Shown piece by piece: positions 1 through 12,371 of a stretch of DNA of 64,000 nt. A program made the position numbers and the translations under genes. The notes under the pieces are model-generated. The model worked only from the letters and a program-made list of their open reading frames with translations, had not been told where the DNA came from and did no database searches. Source of the stretch: Syncephalis fuscata. Taxonomy: Eukaryota; Zoopagomycota; Zoopagomycetes; Zoopagales; Piptocephalidaceae. The stretch covers positions 310,001 to 374,000 of the forward strand of contig JAHLTZ010000020.1 in NCBI GenBank assembly GCA_025786725.1, written 5' to 3'. Each line of letters starts with the position of its first letter. Positions within the stretch are counted from its first letter, which is position 1.

Positions 1-847
1 CGGTTCATGTCGCTCGACATCCCGAACTCGTTGAGTATGTCAAAGACATGATCCGAGCTTGTCGACCCGATCTTGAAAAGGTAAATACTAGCATTTGTTG
101 CATTTACGAGTGTATGCTAATTGACAAGGGGTACGTTGGTATTGCTGCAGGGTGCTGTCGAGCGTATATGTTTGGTTGTGGTCAACAAGGCCTATACGCC
201 GGTGGAGCGTTTTGTATTTGAGATTGATGCACTTATTGATCCAAAATCTATCGACAAGGATGCAGTGTAAGTGACCAATTCGACTGCTATTTTATTTCCA
301 TTTTTACTAATAGACAAAATAGTACAGAAGGAGGATTGACGGCCGCGGATGTCGAGGCCTATTTGCGTGCCTTTTTGCTCAAAATCAGTTTATGTGACGC
401 GGTGTTGCATCCTAATCCACCTGGTAAGCAAGCAAATGCGGTATCAATGCAGCCACGCACGTCTACTTATCACCATTCCCTTTTCCCCTTTATTTCTGCA
501 TCTAGATTGCACATTTGCACTTGTGCTCCAACTTAATGATGGATCACCTTCTGCGACTCAGGTAAATACAGTTTATGATTTATCTGCATTTGTAATAATA
601 ATATTAATAATGGTGATTACAGAACGGCTTCCCTTGGGTACCTGATGACCAGCCAAAGGATGCACTATGTCCAGATCACTCTGCAAAGTTAATTCCAATG
701 AAATCAATGGACACAGGACTTATGAAGGTAAGAAACTGATGAGCTGCTTATTATGCAGTCAATTAACTAGTTTAATGGATTTAGGTCCAATTGTTTGTAG
801 AAGAGACAGAATTAAAAACAAAAACACCGGTATCTGCTCAAGGTTAA
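1..847 (+). CDS. REV7: REV7/MAD2B-like HORMA protein (3' part, start outside window)
   Basis: HORMA-domain subunit of translesion DNA polymerase zeta, which bridges REV3 and REV1 in the nucleus; in animals it is also called MAD2L2. Six exons can be read: 1-80, 151-266, 323-423, 506-561, 623-727 and 785-847. All have GT-AG introns and keep frame. Seen directly: the opening VHVARHPELVEYV, then TPVERFVFEID, which matches the REV7 signature (variants of PVERFVFE), then the core helix DVEAYLRAFLLKI and a C-terminal strand near LFVEETELK, the safety-belt part of a HORMA fold. The N-terminal residues lie upstream of the window. The family is about 200 residues long and about 170 are present here. 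Frame and motif agree well, so the call is fairly safe. Confidence 0.85.
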
Positions 848-1623
848 TGATTTGTATATATGGATCGGCCATCTATAGCTAGCGAGCACTATTAGTATTA
901 GCTTTATAATCTATATTCCTATATGTTATTGTTTTATCTGTCATTTCATATTCTACGTCGTATTCCTATTTTTATTTCATAGTTATCTCTGTCGTGACTG
1001 CAATATTGTCAATTCTATTCTTGTATTCTTACTATTAAACGGTTTCCTCTTTCAGTCTCATCTACACTCACTCACCTACCCATTCAACCATTCACACTCG
1101 TTATCTACCTCATCCCTCATCCTTCTTCCCCGTCACTCATCCTACTCGTCACCATCATGATGCCCATTCTACCACTGCCAATTTAAGCGTATCAACTGCT
1201 CTGTTCCGGTCTCATTTCAAATGCCAGGCTTATGACGTAGCGTGCTTTTTCGTCAACCATTTCCGGTCCAGCCCGGCCCCTTTTGTGGCATGAACGGGCA
1301 TCTGTTTCGCTCTTTATTTCAAGCCCACTATTTTACCACTACTGTTACCACACTACCATGGGCGCTTGGCTCTAGGTAAATGTGAACGTAGTTGCGAGCA
1401 TGTGTGTGAAATTATCTTTGTCTGCATTGTGTGTGTCCCTTTTGTGGCATTCTTTCTTTTTATCTTTCTTTAGCCTGTTTTAAATAAATTATTCACAGGC
1501 CTATGTTATTAAATGTTCAAGTGTTGAACAACAACAACAACAACAATAATAATAATAATAATGGCAAATAAATATTGTAATATAATAATTTAATTGGTAA
1601 ATTTATTTAAATAGTGTTAAATT
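848..1623. other. Intergenic between convergent genes
   Basis: No reading frame here looks like protein. It holds the 3' ends of REV7 (plus) and of the membrane-protein gene (minus), C/T-rich stretches around 1050-1150, and a CAA/AAT microsatellite at 1527-1562. Confidence 0.6.
1527..1562. repeat. (CAA)n(TAA)n microsatellite
   Basis: A run of CAA triplets passes directly into a run of TAA/ATA triplets. It is a simple repeat in intergenic DNA. Confidence 0.9.
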
Positions 1624-2674
1624 TTAATGTAAGTTAAAATAAGATGTTAAACGGGCACGCGATGTAAATCGGCTATAGCCAGATGTTACAGTTTGTTTAA
1701 TGTCGACTTCCGTTGTTTCAGACCCAATGGGACTACTAAGAGAGTCGGCGGCATTTCTTACATCGACGCAATAGTTTGTCAAAATGGTCAATGTCAATAT
1801 CCTGCAGCGAGTATTATTAATACTTTATAATAAATTGTTTTAAAGCTTACCAATCAACAAAGAATAATGCATCAGCAAATGTTTTGCCGATTTTGAAATA
1901 CAGTAATACATTGCATAGAATATTGGCAAAAAGAACAAGTAGCACAGCTTGTATACCGTCTCTGGCTAAACGCTTCCAAGCGAACAATCCAAATTTACTG
2001 TATTGGCGATAGGCTATATAGCTGAAAACGCACAGGAAAAAAACGGTTGCTGGCGTTGTTGTCGTCACGCAAAGTAAAGGCCCAGCATCTATGTAGTAGA
2101 TAACACAGCCATAGAACGGCTCTATGGTGATGACCGAAGTAGTAAGTAAAATACCTACTATGCCTAGATGTATCAAATTGATAAGGATACCAGACACCAG
2201 TATCCAGCGTTGCTGACGAAGGGCAAGATATACTTTGTGAAGAATAATGGTGCTATGACAGAAGCAAGATAGATTTTTAACGAATATAAAATACCATCCG
2301 AGTATACGGCAGTTCATCGCAGGAACATAAATGGCTAGTCCATATACTACACCCAAAGAGATGCCAAGAGCTGAAGATATAAGACAGCACCATCCAGGCA
2401 ATGCGTGTACTCGCGTACGAATCAGCTTTACAGAAATATTGAAGACAAAAACAAAAATCCATGCAGCCAGTATGAATGCAGCTAGTTGAATGTGAAATCC
2501 GAGTGAACGTGCTCGCGTCAACTCAATGTCGCCAATAGGTTCTGTGATAAACTCCACGATACTCCGCTCGCCAAGCGGATGCATCTGGATATTCCATATC
2601 AAAGTGGCATTATGGGCCCATGTTTCGCTATATTCTTCATTGGAAGTGATGCTAATAGGTAGCATTTTATGCAA
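1624..2674 (-). CDS. Seven-helix membrane protein of unknown function
   Basis: I do not recognise a named family. Two exons: 2674-1851, then after a 49-base intron (donor GTAAGC, acceptor CTGCAG) 1801-1624. This gives about 333 residues. Without the intron the frame stops straight after FFVDW; with it, a further 58 in-frame codons follow, which supports the splice. The protein has a soluble N-terminus of about 55 residues and then about seven hydrophobic segments, starting around HIQLAAFILAAWIFVF. A basic loop KRLARDGIQ lies before the last helix, followed by a cytoplasmic-looking Ser/Thr-rich tail. The topology resembles an orphan 7TM receptor-like protein, but there is no class motif such as DRY or NPxxY. 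It is transcribed away from the gene at 5276. Confidence 0.6.
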
Positions 2675-5275
2675 TACTAATAAAATTGACGCGGATCAGC
2701 CAGTGATTTAAATGAACAATAACAACAACAGGCGCACGACGCAATGGCAAGTATGAGCATCGGTTTATAGATGTTCTAAGTGTGGCGTACAAGGGCGTGT
2801 TGCAGCAATCCTGTTGCGCGGTAGACGGGTATGACTGTCCCGTAACCCGGCCTCAATGACTACATGGCGTTTTGACTACGTGTGACAACACTTGCCAATT
2901 CCCATGGGCGCAAGGCTACGTGAATAATGTCCAAAGCTACCACAGACACATGGATTTGTAATCCATGCTCAATTCATATCACGCCTTCCCTTATTGAATT
3001 CATGTAAATTAATGGATAAGTTAATGCTAAATATAAAAGTAATAAAGCAAATGATGATAAACATACTTGTTTATTGTATAAAAATAGACAAAGTATTAAA
3101 CAACCGCAACAGGATGGGCGTAACGCCATGTAGACATTGGTATACGCCATTGATCTAATAAGGTCTACTTTAGCGATTTTATAAAAAATGGCTTATAACA
3201 TGTATCAACGTCTACTATTTTTGGTCAATGGCCTACAGACAATGAATAGTTCTGCCCTTGTACCATGATCATGCTTCTATTTCGAATCCCGTACTAGCAA
3301 TGAATCACATGACTCGATATAGATTGGGCGTTGCATCAAATGCCGTGTAGACTGTTTCGTTCTACAGCATCGTTATGAAATAAGTCTCCTGTTAAAGAAA
3401 TACTAGAAGCCGCAGCATACATACATGCTCTCTTTCTCGGTACTGACTATACGAATAACTGGCTACAACATGCTACATTGTTCAGTAAACTCTTATGACA
3501 GTTTAGACAAATAGACTGCACCGTGTTTCGTTGTGTTTAATGCTAAATAATCAAGCAAGAGATAATACCTTTGATATCATGTGGGTGTACATGTGTGGGC
3601 GTACAGAGTTTCAACAGTTCGGCCATCTGCGAAATGTTTGACATGTACGTCTATGTCTAAATTCTTAGCCGAACTAAACACGTAAACTCGCCCATAGCTT
3701 CACGCGATAATTATATGACACAGACTTTGGTCGTTCCATTGGATTTACAAGTGGAGTACATGCATCACCTTTAGTGATTTGCCTATTGTTTTCACCAAGT
3801 ATTAGTAATATTAATTTTGCTTTTGTCAGTACAAACAGCACCAGCATTGCATATCATGTAGTTGATCATTTTTGTTTCAAATATTACTACTACCTATAGA
3901 CGCTCAAAACTATAAATTCTTAAAATATACTGAAAGTAAACTATTGGGCTATCAAGCAAAGCCATACCTTTGATTGTGATACTCAAGACACGATACAATA
4001 CAAAGGCTCGACTAGACTACGATACAATGGCCAAGCATACTATCTTTTGACAAACAGATTGCAAAGTTATGATAAAAACGTGCTAGTTAAACAATACTAA
4101 CACTTAATTAATGCAATTATAGATAAATAGTATTTTATTGGCTACTGATATAAAATTAAATATTACTTTAGCATCAACCAATTATAGAACAAGATACACG
4201 ACATTTGAGATATTGCTATTCCATTGGTTTCTTGCCTATAAATAAAACTATTATTTCATAAAATGTCAAAGCAGCAATATAGCAAATTATTATTTGCTTG
4301 GTTTTGGCTGCCTTATGTATTCATTTATTTGGCCTATAGTAATAATATTATTATAGCGCTATGTTAAGATTTACTGCCAGTAACAGTTAGCATCAGATCT
4401 ATTCGTTATCACTCTAGTATTTTAGTGATATCAAACTACTAATAGATTCATATTCTATTTAGCATTATCCAGCATATTTTATTAGAGTTTAATAAAGAAA
4501 CAATACAATAAAAATGACATCAGATTGAGCGTGTATACACTTGGCAAACAAGTTTGAAACTTTACAATAGATTTCTACAATTACTATTCTATAACAGTTG
4601 TCTAAAAATAGACATTCTGATTGGCACATTAAAAAATATACTTGCATTCTTAAAAAATAGACAATATTAAAATATGACCGAATCCGCGCTTGTGTGTATT
4701 GTCATCTTATCAACTCAATGCCATGCTCGCCTCAGTTTAGCTTGGTTAGCAATTACGCCCATGCTTGTCGGCGTTGTTTCTGGATTCATCCGCAATAAAT
4801 TAGTCAGTGGTTTCAGTCTCAGACTATAGTCATAGGTGTCATTTTTGGGAATATGAAACATCCATTCAGTTATAGGATTTTGTTACAGGTTGCGAATGCG
4901 GCATTGCATCTACAATTGGGTTTAACTTCTGCAGCATTGTCTATCACAATTGCCACTGAAATAAAAACTGCGTGCTAGGTCATATGCTTGCTAGCTTATT
5001 TTACTAGATGCTACGCAGTTTTTTAAACAGTGTTTTTTGTTATTATGGCATCTGCACTAACTATGAATTGGTCGAGCTAGCGCTTGGCGACTGACTCATA
5101 AACCACAATTTTTGTAGCGTGTATGTAGGGCCTTGCCTGATTATTTCAACTGTTAGTTCGTGCTTCTATACAAGTTTTGTTTTCTCCTTCCCCCTTCCTG
5201 AGTTGTGAGATCATAAAGACGGATCACGATGGCATTACGCACATTCATATCATTTTACTCCTTTCATTCAACATA
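2675..5275. other. Long AT-rich divergent intergenic region
   Basis: About 2.6 kb between two divergently transcribed membrane-protein genes, so it should hold both promoters. Most is non-coding. Around 4675-4980 there are broken stretches that read like membrane protein (LAWLAITPMLVGVVSGF, then in another frame VANAALHLQLGLTSAAL), interrupted by stops. This may be the remnant of a decayed gene. I cannot assign a family. Confidence 0.45.
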
Positions 5276-7165
5276 ATGTGTTTTTCCATTTTTAATACGG
5301 CATTATTATTTACTTTACTATGTCTACTAGTACACTCTAATAAAGGCTATGCCAATATTGCCTTCATCAATCCGGATGGTAGCAATACTACATATTCATC
5401 GATAGATTATTTCTCTCATTACAATCTTACTACAATTCCCAAGGCATTGCAATGGCTTGGAAATTTCAAAATGCATCGAATGGAAATGATTGTACTATGC
5501 GCTCAATCAACGCTTCCGATCCTATTATTCGAAAAGCAGTAATCGACACAAAATCCCGCGCCGACTTTGCCATAATTGTGGAACAAGGTGATTTCTGGGA
5601 CGCAAACTGTAACACCAAAGCAAAGGTAAATACCTAGATGGTATTATGTCTAGCTAACATCAGAATAGGTAAATGAAGCAATGGTCAACCTAGCTCAACA
5701 GCTGGCCCAAGTTGGATTTCCGCCGATCAAGCTTTTTATTCTACTAGAGTCAAAACGCTATAGCCATATACCAATACATAGCTCTTTTGCGTATTACTTT
5801 AATCAAATTTTCGAGGATATATTCAACTCTAAATCCATGTTGACCATGATGCTCAAAGGAAAGGACACTACACTGGCAAATGATATAGAATCTCGTAGTT
5901 ATTTTATTGTTCGTTATGCTGCAAAAGAAGGTACGTTAACACTTGTAAAACGCAACGTTCGATGACTAAACTAGTGCTAGATTCAAGTTTATGGAATATA
6001 ATAGTACTATCGTCTTATTTCATGGCCTACAAATGGGTGTATTTGGCTTTGGTATGTAAACATAATTTATGTATAATTTTCTAATGTATTTCAATAGATT
6101 TTGGTTGCTTTATTTTATGCATCTGCGCGCATTGTAAAGATGGCATTGCTAAAAATACTACGTTATGATCTTTTTCTGTTAGCATTTGGCTTTACGGCTG
6201 CTTATTGTATTTGTAAGAAACAAAAATTAGGCATTAACTAGTCGTCTAATCCAATTTTCTTAGCACTCCTATTTCATTTAAAAATAGATGATGCTTTAGT
6301 ACCTTCAGACCGGTATATTCCCACTCACGGCCTTTTATCAGCAATATCTTTTGGTCTGATACTTTGGCACTGGTATGTTGCTATTAAAATCTGCTATATA
6401 ATTAAAATACTTAAGGATATCTAGGGCAACTACAAGTAAAAACGTATTTTCGTTAAAAGCTGTTACGACTCTTCGAGCAACCATAGTTTTTGGCTTAACA
6501 ATACTGAGCATAATATATGCATATCAGATATTTTACTATATTTTTGGCTTGAATTCTCGGTATAAACATTTTAATGACGTTGCAGTTTTGATTTTATTTT
6601 ACTGGCCTTTATGATAAGTCTTAATGGTATTTTATTTGGAGGATTTGGTAAGTTTTTTACGCTTCCTATAAACTACCTAACACTTTATGTTTCCTTAGCA
6701 ATTTGGTTTACATTTTCCGCAATCAAGCTACGTAGACACCCAAAGGGCCGTTCACGTTTTACTCAGGTATATATTTTATCGTCGCTTATACATGGCACTT
6801 ATATAATATAATAGTTAGCGTATTTTACTGCAGTGATAAGTCTCACTTATATACTGATTGCGATCTTATATATAATTGGCTGCATTAATTATACAGTACC
6901 AACACTTATCGAGCTTACCATGGTTTGTTTCACAAGTAACACGACCTATTTATTACGTGCGCTTGTTTACTTGATGGCATTCGGTATAAGTTGGCCCAAA
7001 CCTAAAAAAATCAAGAGACCTCATTTATCGCTTGGCCCTATTACAGACTTTGAATATGAACAGGCTTTATCAACCAATGATCAAACCGGCTATTTTGCAA
7101 ATCTACACCAGCAACATTGCAACGACTTATCAATGCTAGAAAATAGAATTAAATGTAAAATTTAA
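5276..7165 (+). CDS. Secreted-ectodomain plus 7TM protein, frame-broken paralogue of the gene at 41491
   Basis: The product would be a surface protein: signal peptide (start chosen at 5276, MCFSIFNTALLFTLLCLL), an N-glycosylatable ectodomain of about 200 residues, then about seven membrane helices and a short tail ending at 7165. Introns can be read at about 5626-5669, 5930-5980, 6053-6100, 6212-6261, 6373-6415, 6649-6699 and 6767-6815. It matches the gene at 41491-43360 segment by segment: NDCTM against RDCTL, FPPIKLFILL against VPPVRLFLLQ, and similar last helices with ISWPKP against IRIPKP. Two frame changes are not explained by normal introns: one near 5455-5480, where the frame must slip before NASNGNDCTM, and one between about 6555 and 6611. 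Both behave as single missing bases. It may be a young pseudogene or contain sequencing errors. Confidence 0.55.
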
Positions 7166-7282
7166 AATACTTTTTTGTATCAATAATATACTATTGAGAT
7201 ATTTATGGTAAAACAAGTTATCAATACTTTATAAACAAAGGTTTATAAATTAAGATTATAATCAGTATATTAAATAGGGAAA
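7166..7282. other. Short AT-rich spacer
   Basis: The 3' flank of the preceding gene up to the transposon-derived repeat. Nothing else is seen. Confidence 0.5.
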
Positions 7283-8430
7283 ATTATATAAATTACTATA
7301 TAAATTGTTGTTGTTATTAATAAAAATAAAACGTTATAAATTATATTTATTAAATACACCGTTTTGAAAAATCTACCAAATGTTTACCAAACTATTTAAA
7401 AAGCTATATTTAACAGTATTGAAAAACTGAGGGCCGCTGTTGATAAGTCTAAGCTTGTTAACAATTGCAGTTTTAAGAGGGAAAATAGTGATTCAGCAAA
7501 ATTATAGCGTATTTATCCCCATAAAGACCATTCCAGCAACAAATATCAGTTTGTTTTGACTGCCAAAAAGCAGAAAACTGGCCTAGTAAAGATTACCCAG
7601 TACAATTTTAAACACTTTAATGGTTATACATATGATTCTAGCAATGATACTATTAAATCTATTGCTAAACATATTACAAATGATGTTGCTATATTCTCAA
7701 ATGTAAAACCAAAATATGTACAAGTAAAAGCATAAAGTACACATTTAATTATTTAATATACACTAGCAATTGTAACAGCTTAATAAGTGTTATTGTTTTT
7801 ATTACAAAATTTAATTTGCTTTTGATTCAATAAAAAATGGCATTGTTATAGCAATAGTAATAAAATGATGCAATACTGGCCAAGTAACCAAAGAAGGAAA
7901 AGAAATAGAAATAATGGTTTAATCAAATGTTTAATATCAATTTAATTATTATTATTATTAAATAACTTATAAAAATAGCTCAAATTAGCATATCTATAAC
8001 AAACGTTGTAATTGTATGGATTCTAATATAAGCTAAATGAATTGGATTATAAAAGTCATTTTTATTATTATTGAGTAACAGTATTATGTAGTTATAATAT
8101 TATTGAATAATAAAAGTTACAAAGCTAAATTGCCTGATGGGAAAAAGTTAATTACAATAAATGCAACAATTTTAATTTGAAACTTTGCTTATTTACGTAG
8201 TTTAATTAATTGTAGCAATATTGACAGCAGTGCCAATCGTGTTTTATTTGTTAAAAGACTTTTGACAATATACTTGTAGTAAATGCAACTCAAAAATACA
8301 GTACAAAATATATTGTGTAAAATTAATACTAACAGTATTGAAATAGTAGTTGATGTTGTAATAAACGTTTTATTTAATAAATTTAAAACCGGTATGTTGT
8401 TCAAAATTCATTTATAAATTATAGTTATTA
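7283..8430 (+). mobile_element. Non-autonomous MULE-derived element, copy 1
   Basis: The first part (about 7380-7735) is a degraded version of the transposase N-terminal coding region at 34793-35125, with many stops. The last part (about 8280-8420) resembles the 3' end of the same transposase. The catalytic middle is missing and is replaced by about 450 bases of AT-rich DNA shared with the other short copies. An almost identical copy lies in inverted orientation at 11209-12174; in one compared stretch of about 155 bases I count two differences. Hydrophobic minus-strand frames at its end are antisense shadows of the repeat. Confidence 0.8.
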
Positions 8431-8564
8431 TTAATCATTATTAAATGATATAGATTAAAAGTGCAGTTTATTATGATGATAATGGCTATTAAAATGGTTA
8501 TCATAGTATTAATAGTAATTACTAGTATCACTATTATCACTAATACTAGTCAATATATCTTTAT

Positions 8565-10713
8565 TTACAAACGAGAGCTTTCATAGACCAGTGCTACGTC
8601 TAATGCTTGTATTAGTGTTTGTTTCTAATAAATATGATATACAACATATATATATATGAATCGATAGCTTACCTTGCTTTGCCATTTCGGGTCTTACTTG
8701 TTCAAGATCGCCAATAAGAATGGCCACCGATGATGACCAACGATTAGCAGCATCAATGTCATCGGCAGCATTTGTATACTGTGCATGTTCAATAAGTAAG
8801 GCACCAGTAACTGTTTGGGCAATGGCAAATGCCAGACTGCGTGCGCCGTATTCCAGTCGTGTCTTCTCTTGAATATTGGCGCGAATATACGCTTCAATAG
8901 CACTTAGTGCATTACGGATATGGCTGGCTGCATCCGCCAATGGTTGAGGGAAGGATACAATCATATTGCGAATAGCCTAATACAATATAAATAAATTATA
9001 TTGTTATTATTAATCATGTTGATTGGCTACTTACCTTGCCAAGTACGAGGAAAGCGTCACCACCATCGGGTAAAAGTACACGCAATAAATCTAATGAAAG
9101 AATATTGGTTGTACCTTCCCAAATGGTATTTACTTGTGCATCACGATAAATACGACCCATACCAACGTCTTCCATATAGCCTTGGCCACCGAGTGATTCC
9201 ATGGCTTCACTGATGGCAGCTATACACTTCTTGGCTGTCCACAGCTTAATAACTGGAGCGAGAATACGGAAGAGTGCGTTATCGTCGCGCACAGCGGCCG
9301 AATCTCTGCCTGGACATTCGACGCGGCCCAAAACAGATAGGCCATAGTAGGTTAGCTGCATTACTGCACGATATGTAAGCTCCATATCGGCTAGTGTGCG
9401 TGTATGTAGTGGCAATTCAACTAGTCGTTTATCTTGAGCCTACAATCCATCCAATTAAATACCATTAATTACCACTACTTTTAATTAAAGTGATAGCAAT
9501 GTAAACTTACCACGCGTACACGAGAATATTCCTTTGAAATGGCCAGTGCTCGACCCAGGCCACCACATACACCAATAGCACAGTGCATACGTGTAATGTT
9601 AAGAATAGAAGCAATAGTGGGAATACCACGATGCAGTGGGCCTACTAATTGGCCACGCATATTTTCAAGTTCAAGTTCGGCCGTAGGCACTGCCTTCGTA
9701 CCAAACTTATCCTTTAAACGGTGGATGCGCACGCCATTAAGCGAGCCATCGGCATTACGCATCTCAGCAAAGAATACCGATAGGCCGCGGCTGCCTTCAC
9801 GGAATTCGTTGGTTTTTGGATCGCGTGCACGGGCCAGCATCAGTGTCATATCTGCATCGGTGGCCGATGAAAACCATTTAAAGCCATGGATGCTCCATTC
9901 ATTATGGGCTGCGTCCAGCGGTTCGGCTTTTGTTTCGGTTCGGCTTACATCGCTGCCCCCTGGTCGTTCGGTCATCCATTGACCGCTGGTCCAGAACCGG
10001 CTTGGATCGCGTGACGTTAAGCGAGTTAAGGCAAGTTGTTTGATGTCGTTGTTATCGCATAGTTCAAGTACACGTGCTGCACCGTCGGTCATGGCAAGTG
10101 GACAGGAGAAAATGCCAGATGATGGGCCAAATAGCAGCATTTTTGTAAATTGATAAAGGCGGCTGTATTCTTTTTGTGCACGTTCATACGCAATTGCCAC
10201 TAAACTATATAATAATAAATGCAATAATAATGTCAATTATTTAAATGTTATCTATTGTGCAAATAGTCATCATACTTACCCTTCTTCAGCAGATACGGAT
10301 TTTAATTGACGCCAACCTTCAGGTGTATTTAATTCATCAACGCGGCGACACCATGGATCAAATTGACGAAGAGTTGGTGGATGAGTCTCCGCATCGTTAC
10401 CCATACGTGCAATATCTATCAAATTATTAGTACTGAATTCATTTACTTTATTGCCATTGTTGTTATCATACCGCCTAGAACACGGTCTCCAAAACGTTCC
10501 AAGTCTGGCCGAATCGATTCATACACGTCTTTGGGTATATAGCGTTGGAGAATACTGCGCAGAACACGGTTTTCTGTAAACTGGTTGCCAATGACTGGTA
10601 CTTCCTAGTTGGTAGGCGGAATGAGTACTCGGTCAATAGGGCGTTACCGCTCGCGGTTAATCATCACTTACTTGGAGGAAGCCACGGGTAGCGTTTGCGT
10701 ATTCAGTCGACAT
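8565..10713 (-). CDS. AidB-like acyl-CoA dehydrogenase with peroxisomal signal
   Basis: FAD flavoprotein of the acyl-CoA dehydrogenase superfamily, in the branch that contains bacterial AidB. Seven exons (10713-10672, 10604-10472, 10415-10280, 10204-9511, 9439-9035, 8976-8673, 8605-8565) join in phase to 584 residues. The start context gives MSTEYANATRG. Landmarks: the N-terminal helical domain with RFGDRVLGDIARMG; the middle beta domain with MTERPGGSDVSRTET and FKWFSSATDADM; and the C-terminal helical domain with SLGGQGYMEDVGMGRIYRD and NTIWEGTTNI, the usual family signatures. The last 13 residues come from a 41-base exon and end in SRL, a type 1 peroxisomal targeting signal, so the protein probably acts in peroxisomes. 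The substrate is unknown. The gene lies between two inverted transposon copies. Confidence 0.88.
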
Positions 10714-11208
10714 GGTCAATGTTTGGTTTGGTAGTAAATGAATGTGTACAGGTTTGAAGAGTTAGACGAGCGTATGAACGTGGTTTTAATAAAGGGAGAA
10801 GAGGCGAACTTTGCTTGAATGCAGACCTGTACATATTAATGCGTGTAAACTTGTGCCTGTTTCTCGGCAAGTTGCGAGCCGACCATACGGCACTAGTTAC
10901 TCTATAAGAACTCCGAACCCCACATAAATAAACCAAATAAATACAGTTGTCTTATTAATGAATAGAACTTAGTGTAATAGCTGTAAGCACAGTATAGTGA
11001 ATAAAACAAATGATAATTTCTATTATGTGTGTGTATTAATAACTATAAAGTAGTTATAACATTTGTTCGTAAATATATTAACACGTTAATTGCGCTATTT
11101 TCATATAAGGAAATAGTTCAGGGATCATCAGAGACTATTGGTTACATACCAATATTATTTATAAAAGTGAAATGAAGGTGGTATAACTAATACTGCCATA
11201 CTTAACAA
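10714..11208. other. Upstream region of the dehydrogenase gene
   Basis: Promoter side of the minus-strand dehydrogenase gene. It contains no convincing reading frame and no repeat that I recognise before the element that begins near 11209. Confidence 0.5.
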
Positions 11209-12174
11209 ATAAAACACGATTGGCATTGCTGTCAATATTGCTACAATTAACTAAACTACGTAAATAAGCAAAGTTTCAAATTAAAATTGTTGCATTTATT
11301 GTAATTAACTTTTTCCCATCAGGCAATTTAGCTTTGTAACTTTTATTATTCAATAATATTATAACTACATAATACTGTTACTCAATAATAATAAAAATGA
11401 CTTTTATAATCCAATTCATTTAGCTTATATTAGAATCCATACAATTACAACGTTTGTTATAGATATGCTAATTTGAGCTATTTTTATAAGTTATTTAATA
11501 ATAATAATAATTAAATTGATATTAAACATTTGATTAAACCATTATTTCTATTTCTTTTCCTTCTTTGGTTACTTGGCCAGTATTGCATCATTTTATTACT
11601 ATTGCTATAACAATGCCATTTTTTGTTGAATCAAAAGCAAATCAAGCTTTGTAATAAAAACAATAACACTTATTAAGCTGTTACAATTGCTAGTGTATAT
11701 TAAATAATCAAATGTGTACTTTATGCTTTTACTTGTACATATTTTGGTTTTATATTTGAGAATATAGCAACATCATTTGTAATATGTTTAGCAATAGATT
11801 TAATAGTATCATTGCCAGAATCATATGTACAACCATTAAAGTGTTTAAAATTGTACTGGGTAATCTTTACTAGGCCAGTTTTCTGCTTTTTGGCAGTCAA
11901 AACAAACTGATATTTGTTGCTGGAATGGTCTTTATGGGGATAAATACGCTATAATTTTGCTGAATCACTATTTTCCCTCTTAAAACTGCAATTGTTAACA
12001 AGCTTAGACTTATCAACAGCGGCCCTCAGTTTTTCAATACTGTTAAATATAGCTTTTTAAATAGTTTGGTAAACATTCGGTAGATTTTTCAAAACGGTGT
12101 ATTTAATAAATATAATTTATAACGTTTTATTTTTATTAATAACAACAACAATTTATATAGTAATTTATATAATA
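11209..12174 (-). mobile_element. Non-autonomous MULE-derived element, copy 2 (inverted relative to copy 1)
   Basis: The reverse complement closely matches 7283-8250: the same broken transposase N-terminal segment (about 11740-12075), the same AT-rich core and the same end near 12151-12174 (ATTTATATAGTAATTTATAT). It is truncated at about 11208, so it lacks the transposase 3' segment present in copy 1. The outer end lies only about 200 bases upstream of the eIF3b start codon. Confidence 0.8.
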
Positions 12175-12371
12175 ACAGACTAATAAAGTGAATTAATTAC
12201 CATTTTCAGACAACACATTAGAATCATCAATAAACACCGACATCTATTATAGCGCACGCTTCACTTGAGTATTATCCATCCATCCATCCATCCATCTTTC
12301 TATTCATCTATCCATCCATCGATTGATTGATTGTGTTATTGTAGGCAATTGCCGTTCTTTCTAGTAGCAAT
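12175..12371 (+). promoter_or_regulatory. Short promoter/5' leader of eIF3b
   Basis: Only about 200 bases separate the transposon end from the eIF3b ATG. This stretch has a TCCA tandem run at about 12278-12320 and C/T-rich sequence, as expected for a fungal promoter or leader. Transcription start sites cannot be read from the sequence. Confidence 0.4.

Noticed and set aside
8189-8404. Hydrophobic minus-strand frame resembling the plus-strand frame at 52661-52876
   Set aside because: Both are antisense to the 3' part of the MULE-derived repeat. Their likeness comes from the shared repeat, not from protein conservation.
9539-9982. 147-codon frame on plus
   Set aside because: It lies fully antisense to the main dehydrogenase exon, which has clear family motifs.
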